A stretch of DNA of 64,000 nucleotides from Ptychodera flava (Eukaryota > Hemichordata > Enteropneusta > Ptychoderidae): contig NC_091933.1 in the NCBI RefSeq assembly GCF_041260155.1, positions 24,089,174 to 24,153,173 on the forward strand, written 5' to 3'. The notes beneath the pieces are model-generated. The model did no database searches. It had not been told where the DNA came from and worked only from the letters and a program-made list of their open reading frames with translations. Positions within the stretch are counted from its first letter, which is position 1; every line of letters begins with the position of its first letter. The translations under genes and the position numbers were made by a program. Below, piece after piece: positions 10,961 to 23,321 of this stretch.

Positions 10961-12060
10961 ATCGGTCCAGACAGAGTTGTCCCATGCCGGTTTACTGTAA
11001 CCAATCAGTGAGTCAGTGACTTTCAAATGTGTGATGGTGATACCCAAGCAAATCAGTAAAATCGTACAATAAAAGTGCCTACCTCACATGCAGAGCTGTG
11101 GTACTTAATTGAAATCTACTGTAAGATAACATCCCATTTAGATCAAAATGGAGGGTCTCTGCAATGCTACATAAAAATAACGACCGCGCCCTTCCAAATT
11201 TTGAGTTTCGCCTATTAAGGTTTTGCGAGTCACCACAGTCAAAAATTGATTAATTTAAAAAGTAGAGGAATAAAGAAAAAAGGAAGGTAATACTCTATGA
11301 GGTACTTAGCTTGACGGTAAACTAAACTTAAAAGTGTTTTCTTTTCATGTCGAACTTAAAATGATTAAGGACTTAGCAACAGTTAGCGGGTGTTTACTTT
11401 GTAATGTAGAAAACCCTTATTAGAAGATACACAATTTTTTGTACTTTCGGCGAAATGTGTGTTGATGAATAAATGAACATGGTACATCGTACATGGATTA
11501 ATATAGTTTGTACCCGGTCGCCGTTACTCATTTTTCAGCGCTCCGGATTCTTTAAGGTGTTGAAGTCATGCACCGTCTACTGCATTGCCATGTTCGCAGT
11601 TTCATTTCCAAAAGTGAAAAGCGAAAATTAAGTTTTCACTTTTGCTTTCTCGTAAAAACTGACGATTCGTTTTCTCAATGAAGTGTACACAGTGGGTTGT
11701 TATCATTATTGATAAGCAACGCAGGTCAATTATAGGCAACTTTGTCCTTTTATTAGGAAGGATGGTGGCCAAAATTTACTGCGTGATTTTAAAAGTGCCT
11801 TCTCTTATGTAGAGTGGGAAAGTGTATCCAACAGTTGAATATTTCCTCTTTGCGACGCATAATGCTAGTTTACCTTTATCATAGTTGTTATACAAACGAA
11901 AATACTTTTGCCGAGAAATACACCTGCTCAATGTTTCTACTAGCCTCAAGTTTTATATATTCAAATGATGATTCAAAGGTGCCAAGAATATCAAAATGTA
12001 AGTCTAACAAATTGAATAACTTAAGCTGATTGTCGCGTTATACTGGTAGGTTGTTGCGTA
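10961..12060. other. No gene seen
   Basis: AT-rich sequence with only short, composition-driven open frames. I see no splice-linked exon, RNA gene or clear repeat. Confidence 0.4.
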
Positions 12061-12099
12061 GATCATGGGGTCAACGAGCAGGCTTGGCCAGCCAGTATT

Positions 12100-14666
12100 T
12101 GCTGCCAAGAAAAGCCAAGGGACTGTCTACGAGCCCCGTGCTCACAGTGACCATCCTGATTTCGTGAAAGACACCTGTTAAGAGAGGCTGCAATTTGCAC
12201 GCCTCATTGAAAATGCCAAACGTGATTATTACTCAGGCTTGATTGACAACAGCAAGGGCAAACAGACCAGTTGTTTAATATCGTTGAACGGCTAATCGGC
12301 CAACCTCGGGGATCTGTTCATCTCCCGAAGCATGATAATCCGTCAGAAATCGCCAATCGCTATGGAGATTTCTTTTTACATAGCGTAAAGTCACTAGTTT
12401 CGAACTTGAGCCAGTCATCCGACGATCTTCACCATCAACGTCACCGATCTGCGATTTGAAACCTGATTATCGTTTCGAAACGTTAATGCCAACAACCACT
12501 GAGGAAGTCTTGATTATCATTCGGTCATCTCCTTCGTCGACATGGTATACTTAGATCAAATTCCTATCCTGAAGTAGCCAGAAATCCTACAAGTGTTACT
12601 ACCGTACATAAATGAGTTATTCAATGACTCCTTAGGTGATGGTATTGACCCACAGATTTTAAACATGCTGTTGTTAAACCTCTACTCAAGAAACCATCTC
12701 TCGATCATGAGATTCTCAAACATTATCGCCCTGTTTCTAACTTACCATTTCTATCAAAGGTTTTAGAACCTCCTCATGGTGGAGAGGACTTCTACTTAAC
12801 TGGTTGCTACTAGGTTGACCAATCATATTGCTAGTCATTCCCTGGGTGATCCGTTACAGTCTGCGTACAAAGTGTCAAAGCTGGTCACAGCACAGAGACT
12901 GCTCTCTTAAAGGTTACTAATGATATAATTTGTTAGCACTGGTGCAAAACATGATGTATTTTTGGTTTTACTTGATCTTTCCACAGCGTTCGATACCGTT
13001 AATCATGATATTTTACTAAGTCTGTTGTCAGACCTTCTTTGTTTTTCAGGGAATGCTCTTAATTGGTTCCGCTCATATCTTTCTAACCCATAATCAGTGT
13101 GTTGTTATCGATTCCACTAAATCATGTTTCCGTCAAATTGATACCGGGGTTACACAAGGGTCAGTTCTTCGCCCTATACCATTTCATGTATATACATCAC
13201 CTTTGCTGAAATTAGTTGCAAGTTATGGCTGCCTTTATAATTTTTATGTCGACGATTCTTCATTATATATGTCTTTTAAGATCAATGATGCCTCTGTGAT
13301 GGTTAGAAATCTTGAATATTGTATTCCATACGTTAGGTCTTGGATGTCTGCAAACATCCTTTGTTTGAATGATGATAAAACTGACTTTGTAACTTTCTTT
13401 GCATTTTCCAGTAATGCTTCGGATGATAGAATAAGGAAGATACGGGTCGGTGACAGTGATACCTTGATCCCTGTTCAAAGTCAGGCAAAGAGTCTTGGAG
13501 TTATCTTGGTCTTACGACTTACCCTCATGTCAACAATATCTGCCGCTCGGCTATTTTTCACTTACGACACATTGCAAACGTTATAGAAATAACGGCTGAA
13601 CGATAACGTTTATTTATGGGCATGGGCGAGGGAAAGCCAAAAATTAACGGGTCCATAAATAAACCTTAATGGTCAGCGCGGAGTCTGTTATTTCCATTAT
13701 ATTATTAACGAACCCCCCAAAAAGCCGTCAAAATTTACGAAAATTCAAGCGGACGACAACGGGCCCGATAACTTATCAGTGAGTAGTGCGCTTGCTGTAA
13801 AACGTTTGCAAATCTGGATATTTTTTGGAAAAAAGTGTCTAAACTTCGCTCACAAGTGCTCCATTGTGATTGATTATGATCTTTGTACAAATTACAATTT
13901 ACTTTTTGGCTGTAAAGTTACGATGTTCACGATATTATTCATACTCACAAGCACATAAACAGAAAATAATTACTGTGTATTTGAGGTCAGTCACATGGTT
14001 CGACTCGACCAATTGAAATGCGATGGACATGGCATGGTAATATAATCGCAATATAATCTTTCTAGATCAGACACGGAACATTTGATTCACGCTTTTCTGG
14101 CATCTCGCATTAATTCATGTATATTCTCTTCTTTATGGTCTTCCGAAATACTCAGTTAATCACATTCAACGTATCCAGAACATAGCTGCTAGAATTGTAA
14201 CTCGCTCAAGAGTCACTGAGCATATCACCCCGATTTTGTTTCAGCTACATTGGCTGCCTTTAAGATTCTTATCTTCACCTATAAATATATCCATTCACTC
14301 GGTCCAAGTTATCTTCTAGCATGGTTAATTTGTCCGCTGAGATCCGCTGACCAATTTTAAACTGTGTCAAAGCAGGTCGCGTACAAAGAATATAGGGACC
14401 GCGCCTTCAGTATTGCCGCCCCCTTTTCATGGAATAACCTTCCGATTGTTGTTCGTCGCTCCCCAAGTCTGCCAAGTTTTAAATCAAGTTATAAAACATT
14501 TCTTTTTAGTTCTGCTTTAAACTGAACTCATCCATTGTATTGATGCTTTTTTGTTTCTAAATATGTTACCTTTTATATTATTAATTGTATTTTATCCCGC
14601 GTCTCTGATCACACTTCTTGTGTGGATTTAGTCGCTTTATAAATGAATAAATTGTTGTTGTTGTTG

Positions 14667-14715
<49 letters not shown>

Positions 14716-14720
14716 AATAG
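12100..14720 (+). mobile_element. Decayed CR1/L2-like non-LTR retrotransposon
   Basis: Broken frames read as one non-LTR element in order. First comes a pre-RT region (about 12160-12460: RLIENAKRDYYSGLI, then EIANRYGDFF). Then comes a reverse transcriptase with GVTQGSVL and the catalytic YVDD in the open frame at 13053-13586, followed by a LEYC...RSWMSANILCLNDDKT stretch. The 3' part (14060-14530) has EHLIHAFLASRI, GPSYLLAWLI and DRAFSIAAPFSWNNLP. The tail is a (TTG)n(TTA)n microsatellite at about 14653-14715, as is usual for this group. Many stops and frameshifts show it is dead. The endonuclease end is missing. Confidence 0.8.
13583..14058. mobile_element. Insertion inside the non-LTR element
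   Basis: Similarity to the retrotransposon stops near 13580 and resumes near 14058, so about 475 bp are foreign. The left part (13583-13703) folds on itself: ATAGAAATAACGGCTG pairs with a CTGTTATTTCCATTAT stretch, and CGTTTATTTATGG pairs with CCATAAATAAACC. This suggests a small hairpin DNA element, possibly with more sequence attached on the right. No target duplication was identified. Confidence 0.5.
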
Positions 14721-16179
14721 GGTAGTTTTTATGAAGAAAGAGCAAAACTTGCAAAAAGAGTAACAGTTTCAGGATAAGGGGTTTTGAAATAGGTAGGTCG
14801 GGTTACCTACTGATTAAACATGTAGATTTTGATAGAATCATTTTTTATGACAGGACGTGTCAACAAAAATATATCACAGAAAGTCATGGTCAAAAACTTA
14901 CGTTGTAAAGAGTTAATCATTTTTCACCTGATCAAATATATAACACACACACGGATGAAAAAACATGATGATGAAAAAAAGATTGAATGAAGGGAAAGTT
15001 TTGCTTTTTTCTAACTCATTATTTCATGAAGTTATCCATAATAGACCTTTTTACTGTCGTTTTCATGTTGATAGTTATATTTTGAACACTTCTGTTCATT
15101 CCAGGTCTAGACTGCATTCAAAGTCGGTGATTTTTAAAAAATAAAATCATTTATAATAGTTTCTCTTGTCTGTCCTATTTCGTACAAATTAAATCTATAT
15201 TCCGAATTCGGCAGTCCTGACCAGATTTTCCCAGCGATATAATGCGTTACCTTTCAGTCTGCGCAGTAGTGAGTCAATTTCTGCCGGATGGTGTGATTCG
15301 GGGTGAAACTCTCCTGTATAGCGTCCACTCCACTCACGCGTTTCACATGAAAATAAAACGCTAATCGTCGCGTTCACTCAACTCAACAATCATTCACAAA
15401 TCACAGACTTGAACCAAGTATATTCCAGCTGCAGGTCGTACACTTGACTCTTCCCTAAATTTAGCCCTTCTGGTTTTGAGTTATCCAAGCTCCACCAATG
15501 ATCCTCGAGACATTAGACTCAAGATATCGGGGAACAAGAATTTAATTTATTTGATCATTCTTTCCTTTAAAAATCACACCATCCTTTCCCATTTTTTTAT
15601 TTTCCAACAACTCATTAAAGATCACCGTGGAAGCATCTGACGTCACTTTTGTCGATCCGATGGGGACTAGACATATCTATTTTATCGCGTGATGTATTTC
15701 TGGCGAATCGCGACACGGAATGAGCATCATGTGGTGTGTTATAAATATACATAGTGTGCAAATCATTTCAGGACGATATTATTTACCCATGATGTGAGTC
15801 GAATTCTGTCGCGAAAACGACGTATCAAATTTGAAATGGCATCATAGCACACATCAAATTAAGGAAATGACAGACATGTAGTAGGTATTCGAAATATGAC
15901 CGAGAATAAATGCATCGCTAATCCTGACTATGTGCGTTACAAATTGCCGTTATCCGGTAGCGACTTTGGATGCTGTTCGAACGTCGCAAAATACGCTAAT
16001 ATAGCAAATGCCGTTCTGTAGTTTCGTCATGCGCAGAAGAAAGGACATATTTTTTAAAGTTTTATTCACAATGTAATAAAAATCTTTTAAAGTTTTTATT
16101 TTTTTCCCGTTTTCTTTCAATAGAACCATAAAGATTATTTCAACTGTGCATTTCTTATTCACTCTGTTTTGGTCGTGTA
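14721..16179. other. Non-coding stretch with a dispersed repeat at 15230-15370
   Basis: No gene is supported. About 15230-15370 (GGTGAAACTCTCCTGTATAGCG and flanks) matches 38148-38300 in the opposite orientation, including ATGTGAGACGCGTGAG-like and CTGCGCAGTAGTGAGT-like blocks, so it is a dispersed repeat present twice in the window. Confidence 0.5.
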
Positions 16180-16822
16180 CACTCAGTGTGACAGTTTTCG
16201 GAGACCTCCGTTTTCGGACATTTATGACATGTTCGTTTTACTCACTTCGCTCTGCATTGATGGCGTTTTACAAGTCATGTGACAGCATATTCAGTCAGGT
16301 GACGCTGCTGTCCCGTTTTTAATATTTTTTTATCGGTAGAAGCTATTTCGAGCTACAAACTTGGTCAAGTTAAATACACACCGTATGATACAGGGTGTCG
16401 AAAGCAACTCAGAGAGACAGCCCATGTCCGAAATGTAGGCACCATATTAAAATATAGTTGCGTCGTCCATGGATTGAACGTAATGAATTTATCACGAAAT
16501 TTTTACAAACAGTTTTCTAAACTCATCGAAATTGAAAATCGGGGGTTTGAAGTTTCAAAATATCAATATTTAGCCCCTATAATCACATTCCAAATACGAC
16601 GTCCGATTATTGCGATTGCAGTCCGATTACTACGCACTCAACACGGGGTCAACAATTTGGCAACTCTGACTCTCTAAATACCACTTCCGTTCTGTTAACA
16701 ATTTGAAGATAGACACAATAAATTTCTTAAGGAATGGTAATAAGATTTCGTAGTGCTCGTCATTTATGAAACGGCTCTAGCCGAAATTTACCCTGTCCGA
16801 AAACTGTCACACTGAGTGTCCT
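16180..16822. mobile_element. TIR element of about 640 bp
   Basis: The ends are exact inverted repeats of 24 bp: ACACTCAGTGTGACAGTTTT plus CGGA on the left, and TCCG then AAAACTGTCACACTGAGTGT on the right. The interior has no transposase, so it is a non-autonomous DNA element. Flanking target duplications were not recognisable. Confidence 0.65.
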
Positions 16823-17014
16823 GGACGTGAACAAGCCTGGCAGGTCAAGGGTTACGTTTTCACATTTTCTCTTTGTTTTCATTCTATATTTTACGTTCTA
16901 TTGTCAGTGAGTTGCACTGCAATATAAAAAATTAGTCTTTTAGAGGGTAACAGTATTTGTCCCCCGTCCCCCCTTTTTTGTAACGCACATCGTCACAGGT
17001 TCCATGTTCACACA

Positions 17015-17597
17015 CAGGGGGCTGTCTACATGTCCGTCCCCAGGGGTGGGTAGGTGTTTCGTTGTATCGCTAATAAAGATATATTCTACCAACCTTTGGT
17101 GTTTCGGTCTTAACTTAGCACTGCCCTTGACAATCTTGCGTATACGTTTTATCAACATGCTGCGTCTATTATCTGATGAGTTTTGAGTGCCTAATTAGCC
17201 AAAGTAATCAAGGGTAAATTACTAATCTGTGGACGCTCTCACCAGATTATCACCGGATTAATAACGAACGCACCGGATCAATAACGAACGCACCAGCAAG
17301 GTATAACTGAAGTTATACCTTGCTGGTGCGTTCGTTATTGACTTTGTCAAATTTAATCCGGTGATAATCTGGTGAGAGCGTCCACAGATTAGTAATTTAC
17401 CCTTGATTACTTTGGCTAATTAGGCACTCAAACTCATCAGATAATAGACGCAGCATGTTGAAAAACGTATACGCAAGATTGTCAAGGGCAGTGCTAAGTT
17501 AAGACCGAAACACCAAAGGTTGGTAGAATATATCTTTATTAGCGATACAACGAAACACCTACCCACCCCTGGGGACGGACATGTAGACAGCCCCCTG
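17015..17597. mobile_element. 583-bp palindromic (foldback) element, copy 2
   Basis: This is the same element as at 533-1103, with ends CAGGGGGCTGTCTACATG and CATGTAGACAGCCCCCTG and arms meeting near 17305-17320 (GGTATAACTGAAGTTATACC at the centre). The left arm carries a small extra duplication (ACGAACGCACCGGATCAATA). A further fragment of the central sequence, CTTGCTGGTGCGTTCGTTG, lies just outside at about 17612-17630. Confidence 0.8.
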
Positions 17598-17639
17598 TGG
17601 GTAAAACAAAACTTGCTGGTGCGTTCGTTGTTGACTCTT

Positions 17640-18170
17640 ATTACTCTTATTAATATTTATATCCTTTCAAGAACCGACAGTCGCTGTATCTGACAGCGCG
17701 TCCTCTCACAGCTGCACAGCGTAGCCTTCGAATGCAGGCCCTTCGCGGCGCGCACCGAACAAGGCACAGCGACTGTGGAGAGTCTAGTAAGAACTCTGCC
17801 GTGCCGCAGTGGAGACCGGGTGTGAGAGAAAGAATAATCGATTTGGTGAACCAGCGGAATGCGACTGTTTCTATTCCCTTTTGTATTAATGATACCTCAT
17901 TTCTGTTGAGGCTATTATTTTTTTTACAAGAAATCACGATGTAAGTTCCCGGCGGCAACAGAAACTAAAAATTTTAATACGAAATCATGTCTATACGCTT
18001 ATACACCATCATTTAAGAACAACAGAATGCCCGTGTAAGAACATGATTTAAAAGTAAAAATAAAAGTAAATTTGCTTCCATAATGGCGATAGCTCGTAAA
18101 AGTTAGACCATAACGCCCACGTATAACTTACAGAAGACACGCTTGTCTCACTCAATCGCTTCTACCAAGA
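17640..18170. other. No gene supported; GC-richer patch
   Basis: Both strands have an open frame of 70-100 codons at 17650-17960, but they overlap in antisense and neither shows a recognisable motif. It may be a fragment of a repeat. Confidence 0.35.
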
Positions 18171-18174
18171 TAAT

Positions 18175-20961
18175 AACATAACGACAAGTAAAGATATATC
18201 TTCCATTGGGATCCTTAAAGATGAAGTGATACAAGTTAGGGAATAACTGCAATTCTTTCTCCTCCGAGATACTCTAGTTCTATACATATGCGTATCAAAC
18301 TTTAGTTCTTCAGGGCACATGAGATCTTAATTTTCTATGACAAGAAAATCGAAATAATGAAACAAACAAAAAAGACAAGGTGACATACATTGTACAATCA
18401 CGTCAAATATAGTATGAAAGCAATGTCAGCTACTGCTCCAGCAAATACGAATTCATTGGATGGCATCGGATCTTGAACAAACACAGGTACATGGTTTGTA
18501 TTTCGTCATTGGCACGTTAATGCGCGTGCTCAGACCAATTCGAAAATCATTCACTCGTAACAGTTTAGACAGTACAGTCTCCTGTTTATCGTGTCAGGCA
18601 ACGAAAATCATTAATGCACTCGTTGCCTTTCTTTCAATTTTTTTGGAATTCAAGATTAACGCAATCGAAACCTGTACTCTGTAACTTCAATACACAGGTG
18701 CCTGGAATTGTCGATGTGGTATATGCGGTTCTTTTACATTACTCTACACTGAAGTCTTCATGCGTCTGTGCTTCAACAAAGCTAGGAACTGAGTAATACG
18801 CAGTGAGTATATGGTGCATGAACGCTGATCGTACAGTTCGTATAGGCTGCATAAATTGGCTATCCCAAACTGCTAGGTCATCGTTGATGTCAAAATTTAT
18901 CCTTAATTGTTAAGCAGTGATTAGCCAATATTTTGCTGTTATACATGTAATGTTACCATATTGAGAGTGAGGAGTACTGTCGCAAATATGTATCTATTGC
19001 GTGTATTCTTCACCTGCATCCACTTTCCTTTTTCCGGGTTCATATACCGGTCAGCTTTGCATAACAGTACCTTGTGAAGAAACTTAGCCCTGATGTGGTA
19101 AATTCAAAGACGTTCTCGAACTATACAGTAGTTGTCTGGTTTACCTATATGATGGCCGTTGTACACTAGTACCACCTACCTGTCAGATTTACATGTCTCA
19201 CTCCACAGTCCCTCCACCACTGTGCTAACTCTATTTGTATCTGTTCTATTCTTTATTTACTGTATTTGATTGGTACAGGCGGGAACAAGGTGTTTAGATT
19301 TATTTTGAGTATAACTTAAAATATCCTCATAACATTAAATGAAAGTATAGCCACTTCGTCTGTCAGCTTGTTTCTTGTTCAGGATGTTATAATTTATTAA
19401 ATCGTTACGGTTGTATGAAATTAGGATAAAGGGGCGATATGTCAGTAGAATCAAGTTGGGCATTGACCATGCTCACATTACTCAGGCAAAAAAAAAAGAA
19501 ATGTTTCTGGTCAGCGCGGGCGCCACTCGAACAGAGCGCGTCATCCTGTTTCTTCCTGTTTCGTGGCCGGCGGCCGCGGCAAACTACGTACTGCTTCATC
19601 TATCTATAAATCAAGTTTAAGGGTCACTGGACACTGGTGGCGTAAGAAAATTCTTTGGGAGCATGATCAGTGACTGCATGAACAGTATATATGTGACTAT
19701 ATTGATAAAACTATAAACCTGACCCTCCCCTCTCCCTTGAGAAAAAAAACAAACATTTCTCTTCTTTGGCCTTAGGTCACAAAGAAGGATTTGTTAATCC
19801 TCACAATATGTGTTTGGAATCTCATTATGGCCATTTCATCAGTCGCTTGCCTTCTTTTGTAGGTCAATGTTATTGTACGATTGTTTTCCGCTATTCCTCG
19901 AATAAGAGCCAGGCTAGAATCGGTTTGTAGTTGTCCGAGACAGTCCGACTGTTGTGTGTTTGGTCTCCGGGTTTGGTCACTCGGTCGGTTCCGTTTATGA
20001 TTCCTATATGTTCAATTTTAACTTTAATAGGGGTGTCTGTCACGAATATCTCCTTCTGAGCTCGTATGCCTTGAGACGTTTGACTGGAAATACCGTGTAC
20101 GCGAAATGTGAACAGTCACATTAAACAAAGGAAAGTTCAACAGCAACGGAGATCTACAAAACGTGGTCTCAATTTCTACTAAAAATTAACCAGACCGTTC
20201 AAAATCGGGGCAATGTCGACACCAGAAACACCCACATCACACAACATTTCGAACAATCAAATTATCCCGATCGTAGCTACCCTACATATGAACCAAGGAC
20301 ATGCAAAGTATGGAGGATATAGACAAGAACAGAACGACTGATGAAGATACCACATCTTAGGGTTCAAAATGCACGGCGAGATGAGTCAAGAAAAGGAGCA
20401 TGTACAGATGACAAAAGTCTTGTGAACAATGTTACTGTACGACTGAACAGCAATTTTTGAAGCTGCCTCTCTTTAATACATATTTCAATATGATAAATGG
20501 CATTCAAAATGTAAGAATTGGCATCTGTGACTTGAAAATTGAACAGTTTGTTCTAAGGTAGAAGGTAGAAAAATCATTTCTCCACAAAGTTAACAAGGCA
20601 CGGCGGCCATTTTGAATTTAAAGTGTTGGGAAATATTTGTAATTCGTTTCAATAGTACCAAAATTTGTTCTGTGACCCCGTATTTTTATTCTTAATTTCG
20701 AAAGAATGGTTTAAAGATTCTTTGAGGAAAGTTTGAGCAAAGGTTTAAATCATTTCTAGAAACAAAAGACACAACAGGTATACCACACAAAACATGACGG
20801 CACGACCAGAGCAACCAATGGTTAATATATGTCTTTATTGTGGATCTCTATCAATTGTTTCCATAAGCTTTTGGAACTGCAATGTGATATGAACTGAACG
20901 AAAATACTGTATAATATCGATAATTACACAATTTTACATTTGTTATTTTAAATCAGTGACC
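18175..20961 (+). other. Duplicated 5' flank of EGF-TM gene copy B
   Basis: This stretch matches 1894-4397 and leads to the signal-peptide exon of copy B. The likely promoter is inside it but I could not place it. Local insertions, such as a GC-rich piece near 19500-19590, break the similarity. Confidence 0.6.
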
Positions 20962-21040
20962 ATGAAGACCCAGATGGTCATAAATCGAATATCTCTCGTA
21001 CTTTTGGGAGCCGTGATATTGAATCACGTAGACAAAGTGG
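20962..21040 (+). CDS. Exon 1 of copy B: signal peptide
   Basis: The ATG at 20962 starts a 79-nt coding exon ending before GTAAGT. It encodes MKTQMVINR, then a hydrophobic core ISLVLLGAVIL, then NHVDKV. Differences from copy A are few and conservative. Confidence 0.78.
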
Positions 21041-23276
21041 GTAAGTTGTGAGAGTATCGATCAACATGTGACAAATACTTTTAATGTCTCAGGAGTAGCG
21101 GGATTCGGTTAAAGATATATGTACATATGACCAAGACAAAATGGGGAGGAGATTTGTTTTCACCCATTCTAAGAAACATTGACTCAATCTCACGCCCAAC
21201 CTTTAGTCATTTGAGTGTCCGTGGGCATGTGAACGGGTTTGGAAAAATTGCTGATAAAATGAGGCTCGTCGTGTCCCTAATTTGTATTTTCTCGGAAATA
21301 GTGATGACAAATACCAATTTTCGTAAGGTCAAGCACAACTCAGACTTAGTATCAATCAAGGTGTTTAAAATCCATTGGCCTAAAACAGAACTTCAGATTT
21401 GAAGCGATTGTAGCCATAGAAAAATTTACAGATCGGCGAATCTAAAACGTTATTAACAGACTGAAGTATGATGTATGAAATGCTGTGTTTGCTTTCTTCA
21501 GACAGCTCCAGGAACTGTGTGGAGCAAAACGTGTCTTGCCAACACGGCACTTGTATAGACGGTCGATGCCATTGTGACACAGGATACCAGGGAGTTAACT
21601 GTACCGAAAAGTCAGGTTGGTTGAAATATTTATGTTGAAAAGGGGAGATGAAAGACACTTTATTCGTGTTGCTCATTAAACATCGAAAATTCATCGAGTA
21701 ATGACGAAAAGCATCAGAAAATTCTACTTGCAATTGAGTTGGAAAACGACTTGTCAAGATTATTAGAAAATTATCAGCAGTGATAGTTCAACGATTAGAA
21801 AATTGCCTATTACCTCAAGAGCGTGGTTTCTCAATGCCATGAAATTCCACACTGGATCAATATCTTAATTTGCTATACAGTCTCGACATTTTTTACAGAT
21901 AATTGCTATTTGAATTGCTCGGGCCATGGTACCTGTCGGTTTAGTAGTAGCATCTGTGATGACGGTTACGCAGGAAGCAATTGTTCTATAGGTTTGAACA
22001 CAGAGTAATATTCAAGAGAGCTCTGATTAAGATATCGATTCATATGTCTTATTCATAGTAAACTCATCCAAGGTGATGAAAGTGAAAGGGGAAACTTCTG
22101 ATAGTTATTATCCAATTGATGAAGACATGCGTTTGCAGATTTTTGAAAACCAGTGGCCGACAACTAAAATGACGACTACTGCCATCGCAAAAATTACATA
22201 ATGTGAACTGTTGTGTTTGCTTGCTTGCTTGCTTGCTTCAGACTCCCGAAGTTTATTGAGCTTACAGTCACGTGACAAAACGAGAGCTTGGTTCAAATTG
22301 ACATAGATGATTTTTAAAGGTGAAGATGAAAGATGATTCCTACACATCTTCCACCCAACATTTGGAAGTTATCAAATAACAGTGAGAAACACTGGAAAAT
22401 ACTATTTCCATATCATTATACTTGGCTATCAACAGAAACATTACATTAGTGGTTGTAAGCGGAAACTTGACCATGTCCAGACTCACGGCCGCGGAGTATG
22501 AAATTTTGTGTTTGCTTTCTTCAGACAGCTCAAGGAACTGTGTGGAACAAAACGTTTCTTGCCAACACGGCACTTGTATAGACGGTCAATGCCATTGTGA
22601 CGCAGGATACCAGGGAGTTAAATGTAACGAAAAGTCAGGTTGGTTGAAATATTTATATTTAACAGAGAAGATGTAGTGAGAGGAGGACCGCAGAAAAAAA
22701 ACCGTAATGGTTTGGCGTAAATCTGGTATGGAGGTCAAGGCAAAATCCTATACGAAGAGTTCACCAAGAGGGTACACTACATATTGCATACATAAAACCA
22801 TCATGACACAATGCACAGAGCGAGAAAATATACGGGCGAGAGAACAGAACAAGGGAAAACAGATTGTACACAAAACTAGGTTAAATAGCATTATTCTTTA
22901 CTCTTTACTTTAATGGACCATTCATTAGCCCCTGAGGCCAGATCGCCGATATTGGTTTATGTATCGTAATAGTTACAAAATCCGCCCATGACATGAAATT
23001 CAGAAGAGGTTGGTTAAAGAATAGTGACTTATGCAATCGTTCTTTTTTCAGAGAAGTTTGGACCAAGTCTCGAAGTCGGACTGACCATTTTCATATGCGC
23101 TATTACCATACCACCCGGATTATGCTATTTAGTTCTCTACAGGGGTAACCGTACGTATCCACACAATTAATGGTGGTGTGTGTAGTACATTTCTTACATA
23201 CATGTACATACATGAGATTATTATTTCACTAACAATTGAATTTCCTTACTCGCATCTTTTCCCCCCTCTCTCATAT

Positions 23277-23321
<45 letters not shown>

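Noticed and set aside
17650..17958. Overlapping antisense ORFs of 70-102 codons
   Set aside because: No motif and no splice context; the GC-rich patch explains the open frames.
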